Counted from the first letter of the stretch, positions 53,094 to 63,999 are shown. The stretch: DNA of 64,000 bases from Castellaniella sp. (GCF_034675845.1 NZ_JAUCCU010000002.1:124001-188000), one strand, 5' to 3'. Numbers and translations: made by a program. Notes: generated from the sequence alone by a model not told the origin.

Positions 53094-54815
53094 ATGGAAC
53101 TCAATGGCGCCGACATCGTCGTGCGTTGTCTGATCGAGGAAGGCGTAGACCACGTGTTTGGCTACCCTGGTGGTGCAGTCCTCTATATCTACGACGCGCT
53201 CTACAAGCAAGACAAATTTCAGCACGTTCTCGTGCGACACGAGCAGGCTGCGGTTCACGCAGCGGATGCCTATTCCCGATCCTCTGACAAAATCGGTGTC
53301 TGTCTGGTGACCAGCGGCCCGGGCGTCACCAATGCGATCACCGGCATCGCCACCGCCTACATGGACTCCATTCCCATGGTGATCCTCAGCGGTCAGGTGC
53401 CTACCCACGCAATCGGCCAGGATGCCTTCCAGGAATGCGATACCGTGGGCATTACACGGCCCTGCGTCAAACATAATTTTCTGGTGCGTGACGTCAAGGA
53501 TCTGGCCGAGACCATGCGTCGTGCCTTTTATATTGCACGCTCCGGCAGGCCCGGCCCTGTCCTGGTGGATATTCCGAAGGACGTGTCCGTCGCTACCTGC
53601 AAATACAGCCCGAAGCGCGGGCCTACGCAGCTGCGCTCTTATGCGCCAGTCACCAAGGGCCACCAGGGTCAGATCAAAAAAGCCGTGCAGATGCTGCTGG
53701 CAGCCGAGCGCCCCATGATTTATGCCGGGGGCGGGGTGGTGTTGGCCAATGCGGCTGACGAACTGCGCAAGCTGGTCCGCATGACCGGGGCGCCTTGCAC
53801 CACCACGCTGATGGGGCTCGGGGCCTTGCCGGGTACCGACGAGAAATTCCTCGGCATGCCGGGCATGCATGGCACCTACGAAGCCAATATGTCCATGCAG
53901 AATTGCGATGTGCTGTTGGCGATTGGCGCACGTTTCGATGATCGCGTGATTGGCAACCCAAAACACTTTGCCCAAGTGGCGCACAAAATCATCCACATAG
54001 ATATCGACCCCTCGTCGATTTCCAAGCGCGTGCGGGTGGATGTGCCCATTGTGGGGGATGTGCGCGACGTGCTGCAGGATCTGATCGGCCTGTATGCCCA
54101 GACCCTGGCCGAACAAAACGCCAACGAGCAGCGATTGGATGCCTGGTGGCAGCAAATCGAAGCCTGGCGGTCTCGCAAATGTCTGGATTACGAAAACTCC
54201 GACAGCGTCATCAAGCCTCAGTATGTGGTGCAAAAACTGTGGGAAGTTACGCGTGGTCAGGCCTTTGTGACGTCCGATGTGGGTCAGCACCAGATGTGGG
54301 CGGCGCAGTACTACCCGTTCCCGGAACCCCGCCGTTGGATCAATTCCGGTGGGCTGGGCACCATGGGGGTCGGCTTGCCTTTCGCCATGGGTGTGCAGAT
54401 GGCCAATCCGGATCGTGATGTGGCCGTGATCACCGGCGAGGGTTCCATTCAGATGAATATCCAGGAACTCTCCACCTGCAGCCAGTACCGCCTGACACCA
54501 AAGGTGTTGTGCCTGAACAATCGTTATCTGGGCATGGTGCGCCAGTGGCAAGAAATCGAATATGGTTCGCGTTATTCCGAATCCTATGTCGATGCTTTGC
54601 CGGATTTCGTCAAACTCGTCGAAAGCTATGGCCATGTCGGCATGCGCATTGAAAAACCTGCCGATGTCGAGCCCGCTATTCGGGAAGCCTTCACTAAATA
54701 CAAGGATCGCCTGGTTTTCATGGATTTCATCACGGATCAGACCGAAAACGTCTGGCCCATGGTCAAGGCAGGCCGAGGCCTGACTGAAATGCTGTTGGGC
54801 GCCGAGGATCTGTGA
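53094..54815 (+). CDS. ilvI: Acetolactate synthase large subunit
   Basis: 573 residues. The N-terminal thiamin glutamate lies in VRHEQAAVHAADAY; the FAD-binding middle and the C-terminal thiamin-binding block TGEGSIQMNIQELSTCSQYRL with NNRYLGMVRQWQ are present. It joins two pyruvates (or pyruvate and 2-oxobutyrate) in valine, leucine and isoleucine synthesis. AGGAATTATC precedes the ATG. ilvH follows after 11 bases. Confidence 0.95.
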   Translation: MELNGADIVVRCLIEEGVDHVFGYPGGAVLYIYDALYKQDKFQHVLVRHEQAAVHAADAYSRSSDKIGVCLVTSGPGVTNAITGIATAYMDSIPMVILSGQVPTHAIGQDAFQECDTVGITRPCVKHNFLVRDVKDLAETMRRAFYIARSGRPGPVLVDIPKDVSVATCKYSPKRGPTQLRSYAPVTKGHQGQIKKAVQMLLAAERPMIYAGGGVVLANAADELRKLVRMTGAPCTTTLMGLGALPGTDEKFLGMPGMHGTYEANMSMQNCDVLLAIGARFDDRVIGNPKHFAQVAHKIIHIDIDPSSISKRVRVDVPIVGDVRDVLQDLIGLYAQTLAEQNANEQRLDAWWQQIEAWRSRKCLDYENSDSVIKPQYVVQKLWEVTRGQAFVTSDVGQHQMWAAQYYPFPEPRRWINSGGLGTMGVGLPFAMGVQMANPDRDVAVITGEGSIQMNIQELSTCSQYRLTPKVLCLNNRYLGMVRQWQEIEYGSRYSESYVDALPDFVKLVESYGHVGMRIEKPADVEPAIREAFTKYKDRLVFMDFITDQTENVWPMVKAGRGLTEMLLGAEDL

Positions 54816-54826
54816 GGGGATAAACC

Positions 54827-55318
54827 ATGAAACACGTCATTTCCGTATTGTTGGAGAACGAACCCGGTGCCTTGTCGCGGGTGGTGGGTTTGTTTTCGGC
54901 GCGCGGCTATAACATCGAAACCTTGACCGTGGCGCCCACCGAGGACGTCACGCTGTCGCGCATGACCATTGTGACGGTGGGCTCTGACGAGATCATCGAA
55001 CAGATCACCAAACACCTGAATCGCCTGGTGGATGTGGTCAAGGTCGTGGATCTGTCCGAAGGTCCGCACGTAGAGCGCGAGCTGATGCTGATCAAGGTTC
55101 GCGCCGTGGGCAGAGAGCGCGACGAGATGAAGCGCATGGCGGAAATTTTCCGCGGGCGCATCATTGATGTCACCGACAAGACCTACACCATTGAACTGAC
55201 TGGCGTGCAAGAAAAAATTGCTGCCTTTATCGGGGCGCTGGACCGCAGCGCCATCCTGGAGACTGTCCGTACCGGCGTTTCTGGGGTGGGCCGCGGCGAA
55301 CGCGTTCTGAAGCTGTAA
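54827..55318 (+). CDS. ilvH: Acetolactate synthase regulatory subunit
   Basis: 163 residues, exactly the usual length. An N-terminal ACT domain (MKHVISVLLENEPGALSRVV, NIETLTVAPTEDVTLSRMTI) binds valine for feedback inhibition, followed by the C-terminal half. It activates and regulates IlvI. GAGGGG lies before the ATG. Confidence 0.95.
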   Translation: MKHVISVLLENEPGALSRVVGLFSARGYNIETLTVAPTEDVTLSRMTIVTVGSDEIIEQITKHLNRLVDVVKVVDLSEGPHVERELMLIKVRAVGRERDEMKRMAEIFRGRIIDVTDKTYTIELTGVQEKIAAFIGALDRSAILETVRTGVSGVGRGERVLKL

Positions 55319-55321
55319 TAC

Positions 55322-55511
55322 AAAAACATGCCCCCCGCGCTGCGCCTTTGGCTTGCTGCCCCCCCAAGGGGGGTGCATTTTGCCTTGGGGCGGCCCGGCG
55401 GCAAAACATGCCCCCCACGCTGCGCCTTTGGCTTGCTGCCCCCCCAAGGGGGTGCATTTTGCCTTGGGGCGGCCCGGCGGCAAAACATGCCCCCCACGCT
55501 GCGCCTTTGGC
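55322..55511 (+). repeat. Tandem 79/80-bp repeat between ilvH and ilvC, about 2.4 copies
   Basis: Each unit runs AAAACATGCCCCCC[A/G]CGCTGCGCCTTTGGCTTGCTG, a C7-AA-G6 hairpin, TGCATTTTGCCTTGGGGCGGCCCGGCGG. Copies start near 55323, 55402 and 55481; the third is cut after GCGCCTTTGG. The first two differ by one base in the G-run and one substitution. Such G/C-rich units occur dispersed between genes in Alcaligenaceae. Here they lie inside the ilv operon. Confidence 0.9.
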
Positions 55512-55544
55512 GGGGGTGGCAAAACCCTCTCTCTTAAGAATTAA

Positions 55545-56582
<1,038 letters not shown>

Positions 56583-56606
56583 TCCTGTTACCGGTTCAGT
56601 GCCTTA

Positions 56607-56640
56607 AACCGTCATTCCTGCTATTGCGGGAATGACGGTT
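56607..56640 (+). terminator. Terminator of the ilv operon
   Basis: AACCGTCATTCC, loop TGCTATTGC-like, GGAATGACGGTT, followed by GTTTGATT. The arms are perfect 12-mers, but the T-run is weak. It begins 24 bases after the ilvC stop. Confidence 0.7.
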
Positions 56641-56670
56641 GTTTGATTGTGGGTTATCCTTGCGCCTACC

Positions 56671-57351
56671 ATGAAAATCCCTCCTTATCCGCATCCCCGT
56701 ATTGCCCGTGAAGGCTGGGGCATCCTGGCAGGTAGCCTGGTGGTGGCCTTATTGGTCACTCTTTGGTCCGGCTGGGTCTCCATTCCTTTTTGGGTGTTTG
56801 CGCTGTTTGCGCTACAGTTTTTCCGAGATCCGGCGCGTTCGGCCCCGGATGGCGACTTGCTGGTGCTCAGTCCAGCCGATGGCCGTATTGTGTGCGTCGA
56901 AGATGCGCCAGATCCTTATGCCGATGGTCGACAGACACTGAAGATCAGCGTTTTCATGAATGTATTCAATGTGCATTCCAATCGCGCGCCGGTGGATGGC
57001 AAGGTCCAGTCCATTACCTATTTTCCCGGTAAGTTCTTCAATGCAGCCCTGGACAAGGCCTCGCTGGAAAACGAACGCAACGCCATGGTGATACAGACCC
57101 CCCAGGGGCACATTGTCACGGCGGTGCAGGTAGCCGGCTTGGTAGCCAAGCGCATCCTCTGCCATGCGCAGGTCCAGCAGACCCTGTATGCAGGCCAGCG
57201 TTACGGCTTTATCCGGTTTGGTTCGCGGGTGGACGTATACTTGCCCCCAGGATCACGGCCCCGGGTAGCCATTGGCGATAAGGTACAAGCCACCAGCACG
57301 GTGCTGGCCGTGTTGCCCGAGGCACACAGCCATGAACAATCACCAGCCTGA
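56671..57351 (+). CDS. psd: Phosphatidylserine decarboxylase proenzyme, short form
   Basis: 226 residues, the compact Psd type. An N-terminal membrane segment (about 12-45) and [33 protein letters not shown] and the self-cleavage site G-S in [11 protein letters not shown] are present. Cleavage forms the pyruvoyl group that turns phosphatidylserine into phosphatidylethanolamine. The next gene, the synthase making its substrate, overlaps by 20 bases. Confidence 0.93.
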   Translation: MKIPPYPHPRIAREGWGILAGSLVVALLVTLWSGWVSIPFWVFALFALQFFRDPARSAPDGDLLVLSPADGRIVCVEDAPDPYADGRQTLKISVFMNVFNVHSNRAPVDGKVQSITYFPGKFFNAALDKASLENERNAMVIQTPQGHIVTAVQVAGLVAKRILCHAQVQQTLYAGQRYGFIRFGSRVDVYLPPGSRPRVAIGDKVQATSTVLAVLPEAHSHEQSPA

Positions 57352-58138
57352 TACCCCTCCTATGCCTGACGAAAGACAGCGTCGCCGCAGCATTTACCTG
57401 CTGCCCAACGCCTTTACTACTGCCAACCTGTTCGCCGGCTTCTATGCCGTGGTGCAGTCCATGAACCAGCACTTCGAAGTCGCAGCCATTGCGATCTTTC
57501 TGGCCATGGTCTTTGACAGCATGGATGGGCGGGTGGCGCGCTTGACCAACACCCAGTCCGCCTTTGGCGAGCAATACGACTCCCTGGCCGATATGCTGTC
57601 CTTCGGTATGGCACCAGCGCTGGTCATGTATCAATGGTCCTTGCAGGGGTTGGGGCGCTGGGGCTGGCTGGCTGCATTCATTTATGTGGCCGGTGCGGCG
57701 TTGCGCCTGGCGCGCTTCAATGCCAATATCGGGAAAGTCGATAAACAATATTTCCAGGGTCTGCCCAGCCCAGCTGCGGCAGCGCTGGTGGCGGGCTTTG
57801 TCTGGTTGTCGGTGGACAACAAACTCTCATTGTCGGATGGGGTCATCCCCTGGGCCGCCTTTGCCATGACGGTTTATGCCGGGGTGGCCATGGTGTCCAA
57901 TGCGCCGTTTTTTAGCGGAAAATCCTTTGCCCTCGGCCGTAGCGTACCGTTTTGGATGCTGCTATTGGTGGTGGCTGTATTTGTGTTCGTCTCCAGCGAT
58001 CCACCTGTGGTGCTGTTTTTCCTATTTGTGCTCTACAGCCTGTCTGGGTGGTTTGTCTGGGTGTGGCGGCTACGCCGGGCGCGTCGCCTGGGTCAGCGCA
58101 TGCGGGCCGAAGCCGAAGAACACTCAACTGAGAAATAG
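57332..58138 (+). CDS. pssA: CDP-diacylglycerol-serine O-phosphatidyltransferase
   Basis: 268 residues. The CDP-alcohol phosphotransferase motif is [27 protein letters not shown], with membrane segments around it. It joins serine to CDP-diacylglycerol. GAGG lies 10 bases before the ATG at 57332, which overlaps the end of psd by 20 bases; a later ATG (57362) has no ribosome site. psd and pssA thus form a coupled phosphatidylethanolamine pair. Confidence 0.92.
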   Translation: MNNHQPDTPPMPDERQRRRSIYLLPNAFTTANLFAGFYAVVQSMNQHFEVAAIAIFLAMVFDSMDGRVARLTNTQSAFGEQYDSLADMLSFGMAPALVMYQWSLQGLGRWGWLAAFIYVAGAALRLARFNANIGKVDKQYFQGLPSPAAAALVAGFVWLSVDNKLSLSDGVIPWAAFAMTVYAGVAMVSNAPFFSGKSFALGRSVPFWMLLLVVAVFVFVSSDPPVVLFFLFVLYSLSGWFVWVWRLRRARRLGQRMRAEAEEHSTEK

Positions 58139-58174
58139 CCGCTTGGGCCTGGCGCGGTATGGCATGATTCGCGC

Positions 58175-58180
58175 TATAAT
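58175..58180 (+). promoter_or_regulatory. Candidate -10 box of rpsO
   Basis: TATAAT lies 87 bases before rpsO. No good -35 hexamer is seen at the usual distance, so this is tentative. Confidence 0.4.
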
Positions 58181-58266
58181 GCACGACACGCCATATTTTG
58201 CGTGGCGTTTTCATCCCACGGCAGCGCACCTCGGTGCTGCCGCATGTCTTCGAGGTTTTAAATAGC

Positions 58267-58536
58267 ATGTCTGTTGCAGAAATCATCAAGTCCGATATCG
58301 TTGCGCAATTCCAGCGCGCTGCTGGCGATACAGGGTCTCCTGAAGTCCAGGTCGCTCTGCTGACCGCCCGCATCAACGAACTCACGGGTCACTTCAAAAC
58401 CCACAAAAAAGACCATCACTCGCGTCGTGGCCTGCTGCGCATGGTCAGCCGCCGCCGCAAGCTTCTGGACTACCTGAAGGGTCGTAACCCGGATGCCTAC
58501 CGCGCCCTGATCGAAAAGCTCGGTCTGCGCAAATAA
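58267..58536 (+). CDS. rpsO: 30S ribosomal protein S15
   Basis: 89 residues, the full S15: [46 protein letters not shown]. It binds the central domain of 16S rRNA. An upstream open frame begins at 58198, but the S15 start is [10 protein letters not shown]. It is followed by a strong hairpin and then pnp, the standard rpsO-pnp order. Confidence 0.98.
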   Translation: MSVAEIIKSDIVAQFQRAAGDTGSPEVQVALLTARINELTGHFKTHKKDHHSRRGLLRMVSRRRKLLDYLKGRNPDAYRALIEKLGLRK

Positions 58537-58565
58537 TGCCTGGGGACTTCGATCCCCTAGTTCGA

Positions 58566-58608
58566 GCCGTGCACGCTGCCGCTTTGCCCGCAGCGTGCGC
58601 GGCTTTTT
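58566..58608 (+). terminator. Terminator between rpsO and pnp
   Basis: GCCGTGCACGCTGC, loop CGCTTTGCCC, GCAGCGTGCGCGGC and TTTTT. In related bacteria the rpsO-pnp region also carries RNase III processing sites; none is identified here. Confidence 0.85.
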
Positions 58609-58693
58609 GTCATGGATCGCCAGAATTGTTCCCCATCCGTGGTGGGTGGGGGCGGGCGTGTGCCCGCAGGCGGCCCTTTTATAGGATTAAAAA

Positions 58694-60838
58694 ATGTTCA
58701 ATAAAGTGAGCAAGTCTTTCCAGTACGGCCAGCATACTGTCGTGCTGGAAACTGGCGAAATGGCCCGTCAGGCCTCTGGTGCCGTGCTGGTGACTGTGGA
58801 TGATACCGTCGTCCTGGCCTCTGTCGTGGCTGCCCGCACCGCAAAATCCGGCCAGGACTTCTTCCCCCTGACCGTGGATTATGTCGAAAAAACCTATGCC
58901 GCCGGCAAGATCCCGGGCGGCTTCTTCAAGCGCGAAGGCAAGCCCTCCGAAAAAGAAACGCTGACCTCCCGCCTGATTGACCGCCCCCTGCGTCCGTTGT
59001 TTCCCGAAGGTTTTTACAACGATGTCCAGGTCATCATCCACACCGTCTCAGTAAACCCGGAAATCGACCCTGACATCCCCGCCTTGATCGGTGCGTCGGC
59101 TGCGCTGGCGATTTCGGGCATTCCTTTTGGCGGGCCTGTGGGCGCCGCCCGTGTGGGGTATATCGATGGTCAATATGTGCTGAACCCCAGCACCACCCAG
59201 CTGCGTGAGCAATCCCAGCTGGACTTGGTGGTGGCAGGGACCGAGGCCGCCGTTCTGATGGTTGAATCCGAGGCGCAGCAACTGCCCGAGGACATCATGC
59301 TGGGTGCTGTGGTGTTTGGCCACGAACAAATGCAGGCTTGCATCAATGCCATTCACGATCTGGTCGCCGAAGCTGGTAAGCCCGAGTGGGATTGGCAAGC
59401 TGCCCCGCGCAACGAAGTGCTGGTCACGGCTGTGCGCAGCGCCGCCTTTGATGCCCTGACGGCTGTTTATCAGGTGCGTAACAAACAAGAACGCACCGCT
59501 CAATTGCGCCAGGTCTATGCCGACGTCAAATCCAAGCTGGCCGAACACGCGGCTGCCCGAGGCGACGCTGCCCCCGACCACGTCGAAGTCGAAAACATGC
59601 TGTTCGCGCTTGAATCCGAAATCGTGCGCGGCCAGGTCCTGAATGGCGAGCCCCGTATCGACGGGCGCGATACCCGCACGGTGCGTCCCATCAGCATTCG
59701 TCTGGGCGTGTTGCCGCGCGCCCACGGTTCGGCTCTGTTTACTCGGGGCGAGACTCAGGCGCTGGTGGCCACCACGTTGGGTACCAAGCAAGACGAACAA
59801 ATCATTGATTCCATCATGGGCGAATACCGTGATCGTTTCATGCTGCACTACAATATGCCGCCGTTTGCCACCGGTGAAACGGGCCGTTTCGGAGTGCCGA
59901 AACGTCGTGAAATCGGCCATGGCCGTCTGGCCAAGCGCGCCTTGCTGCCGCTGTTGCCCAGTCCCGAAGACTTCCAGTACACCCTGCGCCTGGTCTCCGA
60001 GATTCTGGAGTCCAATGGTTCATCCTCGATGGCGTCGGTCTGCGGCGGTAGCCTGTCCATGATGGACGCAGGTGTGCCGGTCAAGGATCACGTGGCCGGG
60101 GTGGCCATGGGTCTGATCAAGGAAGGCGGTAAATTCGCCGTGCTGACCGATATTCTGGGTGATGAAGATCACCTGGGCGATATGGACTTCAAGGTCACCG
60201 GCACCGTCACGGGCATCACCGCTTTGCAAATGGATATCAAGATCCAGGGCATCACCAAGGAAATCATGCAGGTGGCCCTGGCCCAGGCGCGCGAAGGCCG
60301 TCTGCACATCCTGGAAAAAATGCGCGAGGCCATCGATGGTTCGCGTACCGAGCTGTCTGATTTTGCCCCGCGCATGTTGCGCATCAAGATCAACCCGGAA
60401 AAAATCCGTGATGTGATCGGCAAGGGTGGTGCCACCATCCGTGCCCTGACCGAGGAAACCGGTTGCCAGATCGACATCAGCGACGATGGCAACATCACCA
60501 TCGCCAGTGCCGACCTGGACCGTGCCCACGAAGCCGAGCGCCGCATCAAGGAACTGACCGCTGATGTCGAAGTCGGCCAGGAATACCAGGGTACGGTTCA
60601 GCGTCTGCTGGATTTCGGCGCCATTGTGCAGGTGCTGCCAGGCCGTGATGGTCTGCTGCATATTTCCGAAATCGCCAACTACCGCATCGCGGACATCAAC
60701 GACGTGCTGAAGGTCGGCCAGTCGGTGCGTGTCAAGATCCTGGAAGCCGACGACCGTGGCCGTCTGCGTCTGTCGGTCAAAGCCATTGGCGGCATCGAAG
60801 CCCAGGGCGGCCCTGCCGCTCCCGGCGCAGCCGAGTAA
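58694..60838 (+). CDS. pnp: Polynucleotide phosphorylase
   Basis: 714 residues. Two RNase PH-like domains ([20 protein letters not shown]; the second with [18 protein letters not shown]), a KH domain ([20 protein letters not shown]) and an S1 domain ([28 protein letters not shown]) appear in the usual order. It degrades RNA 3' to 5' using phosphate and takes part in the RNA degradosome. TAGGA lies before the ATG. Confidence 0.97.
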   Translation: MFNKVSKSFQYGQHTVVLETGEMARQASGAVLVTVDDTVVLASVVAARTAKSGQDFFPLTVDYVEKTYAAGKIPGGFFKREGKPSEKETLTSRLIDRPLRPLFPEGFYNDVQVIIHTVSVNPEIDPDIPALIGASAALAISGIPFGGPVGAARVGYIDGQYVLNPSTTQLREQSQLDLVVAGTEAAVLMVESEAQQLPEDIMLGAVVFGHEQMQACINAIHDLVAEAGKPEWDWQAAPRNEVLVTAVRSAAFDALTAVYQVRNKQERTAQLRQVYADVKSKLAEHAAARGDAAPDHVEVENMLFALESEIVRGQVLNGEPRIDGRDTRTVRPISIRLGVLPRAHGSALFTRGETQALVATTLGTKQDEQIIDSIMGEYRDRFMLHYNMPPFATGETGRFGVPKRREIGHGRLAKRALLPLLPSPEDFQYTLRLVSEILESNGSSSMASVCGGSLSMMDAGVPVKDHVAGVAMGLIKEGGKFAVLTDILGDEDHLGDMDFKVTGTVTGITALQMDIKIQGITKEIMQVALAQAREGRLHILEKMREAIDGSRTELSDFAPRMLRIKINPEKIRDVIGKGGATIRALTEETGCQIDISDDGNITIASADLDRAHEAERRIKELTADVEVGQEYQGTVQRLLDFGAIVQVLPGRDGLLHISEIANYRIADINDVLKVGQSVRVKILEADDRGRLRLSVKAIGGIEAQGGPAAPGAAE

Positions 60839-60895
60839 TCCCACAGTTTGATCCGCCTGTTTTCAGGATAGGCGGGCCAGCGGTGCTGCGTGTAT

Positions 60896-60926
60896 GCAAA
60901 ACGCCCCATTGATTGGGGCGTTTTGC
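60896..60926. terminator. Terminator between pnp and the quinone oxidoreductase gene
   Basis: GCAAAACGCCCC, loop ATTGATT, GGGGCGTTTTGC: arms of 12 with A and T tracts, so it can act for both convergent genes. Confidence 0.85.
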
Positions 60927-60945
60927 ATGATGGCGGCGGAAGGTA

Positions 60946-61929
60946 TCAGTTATCCAGGGTCAGCACGATTTTGCCGATCTGTTCGCCTGCGTCCATCATG
61001 GCATGTGCCTTGGAGGCTTCGACCAGGGGGAAGGTGGCGTAGATCTGTGGCTTGATGGTGCCGGCCGACAGCAATGGCCAGACCCGCTGTTGCAGTGCCT
61101 GGGCAATGGCGGCCTTGAAGGCCACGGGCCGAGACCGCAGCGTGGACCCGGTGATGGTCAGGCGTCGCGCCATCACCTGCCAGCAGTTCATGCTGCCGTG
61201 GGCACCGCCCAGCTGGGCAATCATCACCAGGCGGCCATCGTCGGCCAAGGCCTTCAGGTTGCGCGGCAGATAGTCGCCCGCCACCATGTCCAGGATGACG
61301 TCCACCCCGCGATTGTCCGTCAGGCCATGGATTTCCTGGACGAAGTCCTGGGTGCGGTAATTAATGCCCTTGGTGCAGCCAATGGCCTCGATGGCCTGGA
61401 CCCTGTCCTGGCTGCCTGCCGTGGCATATACAGTGTGTCCGAATGCGTGGGCCAGGGTGATGGCCGTGGTACCGATGCCGCTGGCCCCGCCATGCACCAG
61501 CAGGGTTTCGCCTGGGGATAGCTGCCCTCGGTCGAAGACATTGCTCCAGACCGTGAAATAGGTTTCAGGCAGGGCGGCTGCCTCGATCATGGACAGCCCC
61601 TGGGGCACTGGCAGGCATTGTGCTGCGGGCGCCACGCAGTATTGCGCGTAGCCGCCCCCCGCAACCAGGGCGCAGACTTCGTCACCCAGTCGCAGCCCTG
61701 CGGATTGGGGATCGCCACCTACGATATGACCGGCGATTTCCAGTCCCGGTAAATCCGAGACCCCTGCCGGTGGCGGATAGCTGCCTTGGCGCTGGAATAC
61801 GTCGGGACGATTGACGCCGGCGGCGGCAACTTCGATCAGAACTTCGCCTGGGCCGGGGATCGGGGTAGGGCGGTCTGTCAGGCACAGAACATCGGGGCCG
61901 CCGGGCTGGGTAATCTGAATCGCTTTCAT
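60946..61929 (-). CDS. NAD(P)H-quinone oxidoreductase, PIG3-like (MDR family)
   Basis: 327 residues. MKAIQITQPGGPDVLCL is the typical start with AGGAG upstream; the extension to 61983 was not used. GVNRPDVFQRQGSYPPPAGVSDLPGLEIAG is the PIG3-type signature, and LVHGGASGIGTTAITLAHAFG binds NADPH. No structural zinc cysteines are seen. It reduces quinones or enones. Confidence 0.9.
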   Translation of the reverse strand: MKAIQITQPGGPDVLCLTDRPTPIPGPGEVLIEVAAAGVNRPDVFQRQGSYPPPAGVSDLPGLEIAGHIVGGDPQSAGLRLGDEVCALVAGGGYAQYCVAPAAQCLPVPQGLSMIEAAALPETYFTVWSNVFDRGQLSPGETLLVHGGASGIGTTAITLAHAFGHTVYATAGSQDRVQAIEAIGCTKGINYRTQDFVQEIHGLTDNRGVDVILDMVAGDYLPRNLKALADDGRLVMIAQLGGAHGSMNCWQVMARRLTITGSTLRSRPVAFKAAIAQALQQRVWPLLSAGTIKPQIYATFPLVEASKAHAMMDAGEQIGKIVLTLDN

Positions 61930-61986
61930 GGGGGGCTCCTGTGGTAAGCAAACTGAATTATGCGCTACACTTACGGCCTTCACCGT

Positions 61987-62076
61987 GGAAGCGTGCCAGA
62001 GCGGTTGAATGGACCGGTCTTGAAAACCGGCGATGGGGTGACCTATCCGTGAGTTCGAATCTCACCGCTTCCGCCA
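61987..62076 (+). tRNA. tRNA-Ser (anticodon UGA)
   Basis: 90 bases including the encoded CCA. Acceptor GGAAGCG pairs with CGCTTCC, the anticodon arm reads ACCGGTCTTGAAAACCGG with TGA at the centre, a long variable arm (CGATGGGGTGACCTATCCG) marks a class II serine tRNA, and the T-arm is TGAGTTCGAATCTCA. Confidence 0.97.
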
Positions 62077-62232
62077 AAATCTTTTTAAAATCAACAAATT
62101 GCAGAGATTTTAAAAATTGATACCAGATAAAAACTCACATCAATCAGGTGTCATACTCCATCACCCGCTATGGTGTCAGCGGCAGCCCATAGGCAGCGCA
62201 TCGGCGACATCATCCACATGAATCATGGCAGA

Positions 62233-63336
62233 TCATGCCTCGGGTAATCGCGGCGGCGTCTTGTCGTGCAGATGGATGGTGCTGGTTGGCAGGATCAGCG
62301 TGCAATTGTGCGACAGGGCGATGTCGGCCAGGCCCAGCATCAGGGTCTGCTTGGCTTTCATGAAGTCCGCAAAGGGCACGAACTGGCCAGGTGGGTCGGC
62401 CTGCACCCAGGCGTACAACATCAGCTTCAGTGCCCGGTCCCCAAAGCTATCGAACTGAAAAACAAAATACTTCAGATTGGTCTGCGCTTCCAGGAAACGG
62501 TTGCCTTCGCTGATGATATCGCGCACTTTGTTGTAGTCTTCGTAGCGCAACAAGATGTTTTCATTAATTGTGCGATGGCTCAGGCGCGAGTGATTCACCA
62601 TATTGGATGAATTGAACAGCGCATTGGGCACATACAGGGGTTTGCCATTCCAGCCCAGAACCTTGGTTGCCCGCCAGCCGATGGTCTGCACGGTGCCGGC
62701 CAGATCGGTGCCCGGAAAGACAATGTCTTCGCCGATCTTGAAGATGCGGCTGGCGTAGATGGTCAGCCCCCCCAGCAGATTGGCCACCAGGGTCTGGGCG
62801 GCAAAGCCCGCCGCGATCCCGGCAGCGCCGCCAAATGCCAGCAGGCTGGCCAGGGGGATATTCAGCTGCTGCAGGATGGCAATGGCGGCAAAAATCAGGA
62901 CGAAGGCCCAGGCGATCTTGGCCAGTGCGTCAATGGCGGTCTGGTCGGTTTCCTGTTGCTGGCTTTGGATGTAGGCCAGATAGTTGTTCTTTGAGTATTC
63001 CACAAAGCGCAGCACGAACCAAGCCAGGATGACGACGCTGAGAATATCAACAGTGGGCGCGATGATCTGGTCAAGCAAGGGTTGCTTGTTGATCGGCAGC
63101 ATTTTTCGGCGGATGATCTCCAGGCACAGCAGCCAGATGGCCGTGCGCAAGGGGGCATCCAGCGATGCCAGCAAGGCATGCCGCCAGACATGCTGGCCAG
63201 GCTGCAGTTTTTTCAGGCGCCACCCGAAGAACCAGTGCAGCGCCCTGTTGAGCACCAGGGTGATCAACAGGGCGACAATCGGAAATATCCAGATGTTTTT
63301 TTCGATGATTTCGCTCAGTTCCTGTTCCATGTGCAT
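62233..63336 (-). CDS. MscS-family mechanosensitive channel
   Basis: 367 residues. Four or five membrane segments (about 12-35, 55-75, 90-110, 130-175) end in the pore-lining helix LASLLAFGGAAGIAAGFAAQTLVANLLGG, followed by the MscS beta domain (GEDIVFPGTDLAGTVQTIGWRATKVLGWNGKPLYVPN) and the C-terminal alpha/beta part. It opens under membrane tension in low osmolarity. The ATG at 63336 or 63330 is used; the open TTG at 63339 is unlikely. Confidence 0.9.
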   Translation of the reverse strand: MHMEQELSEIIEKNIWIFPIVALLITLVLNRALHWFFGWRLKKLQPGQHVWRHALLASLDAPLRTAIWLLCLEIIRRKMLPINKQPLLDQIIAPTVDILSVVILAWFVLRFVEYSKNNYLAYIQSQQQETDQTAIDALAKIAWAFVLIFAAIAILQQLNIPLASLLAFGGAAGIAAGFAAQTLVANLLGGLTIYASRIFKIGEDIVFPGTDLAGTVQTIGWRATKVLGWNGKPLYVPNALFNSSNMVNHSRLSHRTINENILLRYEDYNKVRDIISEGNRFLEAQTNLKYFVFQFDSFGDRALKLMLYAWVQADPPGQFVPFADFMKAKQTLMLGLADIALSHNCTLILPTSTIHLHDKTPPRLPEA

Positions 63337-63359
63337 CAAATTGTTGGTGGCTGAAATGG

Positions 63360-63407
63360 CTAGAGTCCTGTCTGCTGTGACTGTCAGTCACGCAGACAGG
63401 ACTCTAG
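63360..63407. repeat. Long near-perfect hairpin upstream of the mscS-like gene
   Basis: Arms of 16 (CTAGAGTCCTGTCTGC / GCAGACAGGACTCTAG) enclose a second perfect inverted repeat GTGACTG-T-CAGTCAC, with one unpaired T. There is no T-run. It lies between two leftward genes, so it may end or process the upstream transcript, or be a mobile repeat. Confidence 0.8.
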
Positions 63408-63426
63408 GGTACAGAAAAACTCTGGA

Positions 63427-63999
63427 CTATTCCATGTAGTCTACTGGCTTAGGGAAGCTCAGATAGTTTTTCGTCAGTTGCTTTTCTCTTTGTTGGTTGG
63501 GGTTGGCATTGCTGCACCAATCATCCGATTTCGGGTGCTTTTCGCCGCTGGGCGTGGTGACCAAGCAGGATGTCTTATCCACCAGGCCTGATTTATTGGC
63601 TGGGCACTGCGAAGGATTCATGTCTTCCGTGCAAGGCGAAAACTTGGTATTGACCTTGATCGAATACTGGTTGTCAGCCATATCCGTGAAGCGCACCCGG
63701 ATGGGATAGGAAGGAACTGTCCCCACCCGGAAACCGGAAATCTGGATATTTTCCGGCATCAGTACGTCCTGCTTATTGAGTGTGCAATCAGGGTCGTCAG
63801 CATCTTGTTGGTATGCACAGACGCCATATTTTTTCAGCAGGGCTTCATTGATGTTTTCAACTTTACTCGGAGGCACCCCGATTGCCAGGGTAAAACCATC
63901 GGCATAGTTGAACTGCTGCTCATTTTCCAGCCCCTTGGGTCCGCCCACCGTGAAGATCAAGCCATCGCCCAGCTCACTCATGAACCCCACAGCGTCATC
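63427..63999 (-). CDS. Unrecognised protein, cut by the right edge
   Basis: 191 residues are visible and the frame is still open at the edge, so the GTG at 63990 need not be the start. The visible part has four or more cysteines in two groups (YGVCAYQQDADDPDC and PCTEDMNPSQCPANKSGLVDKTSC, DDWC), which suggests disulfides and export. Two predicted beta-rich halves and a Gly/Phe-rich segment (GFMSELGDGLIFTVGGPKGLEN) are seen. No family is recognised; a pilin-like or other surface protein is possible. Confidence 0.6.
   Translation of the reverse strand, partial: DDAVGFMSELGDGLIFTVGGPKGLENEQQFNYADGFTLAIGVPPSKVENINEALLKKYGVCAYQQDADDPDCTLNKQDVLMPENIQISGFRVGTVPSYPIRVRFTDMADNQYSIKVNTKFSPCTEDMNPSQCPANKSGLVDKTSCLVTTPSGEKHPKSDDWCSNANPNQQREKQLTKNYLSFPKPVDYME

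Noticed and set aside
52941..54635. A 564-residue minus-strand open frame
   Set aside because: It lies wholly opposite ilvI, which has clear family motifs; long antisense frames are expected from high G+C codon use.
55322..55511. CRISPR array
   Set aside because: Units are contiguous 79/80-base tandem repeats without unique spacers, and no cas genes are near.
54737..55522. Minus-strand frame with repeated GGHVLPPGRPKAK peptide
   Set aside because: The peptide repeat is only the translation of the intergenic tandem repeat and the ilvH complement.
59048..60844. Long minus-strand open frames opposite pnp
   Set aside because: Antisense shadows of a well-conserved gene, with no motif or ribosome site.
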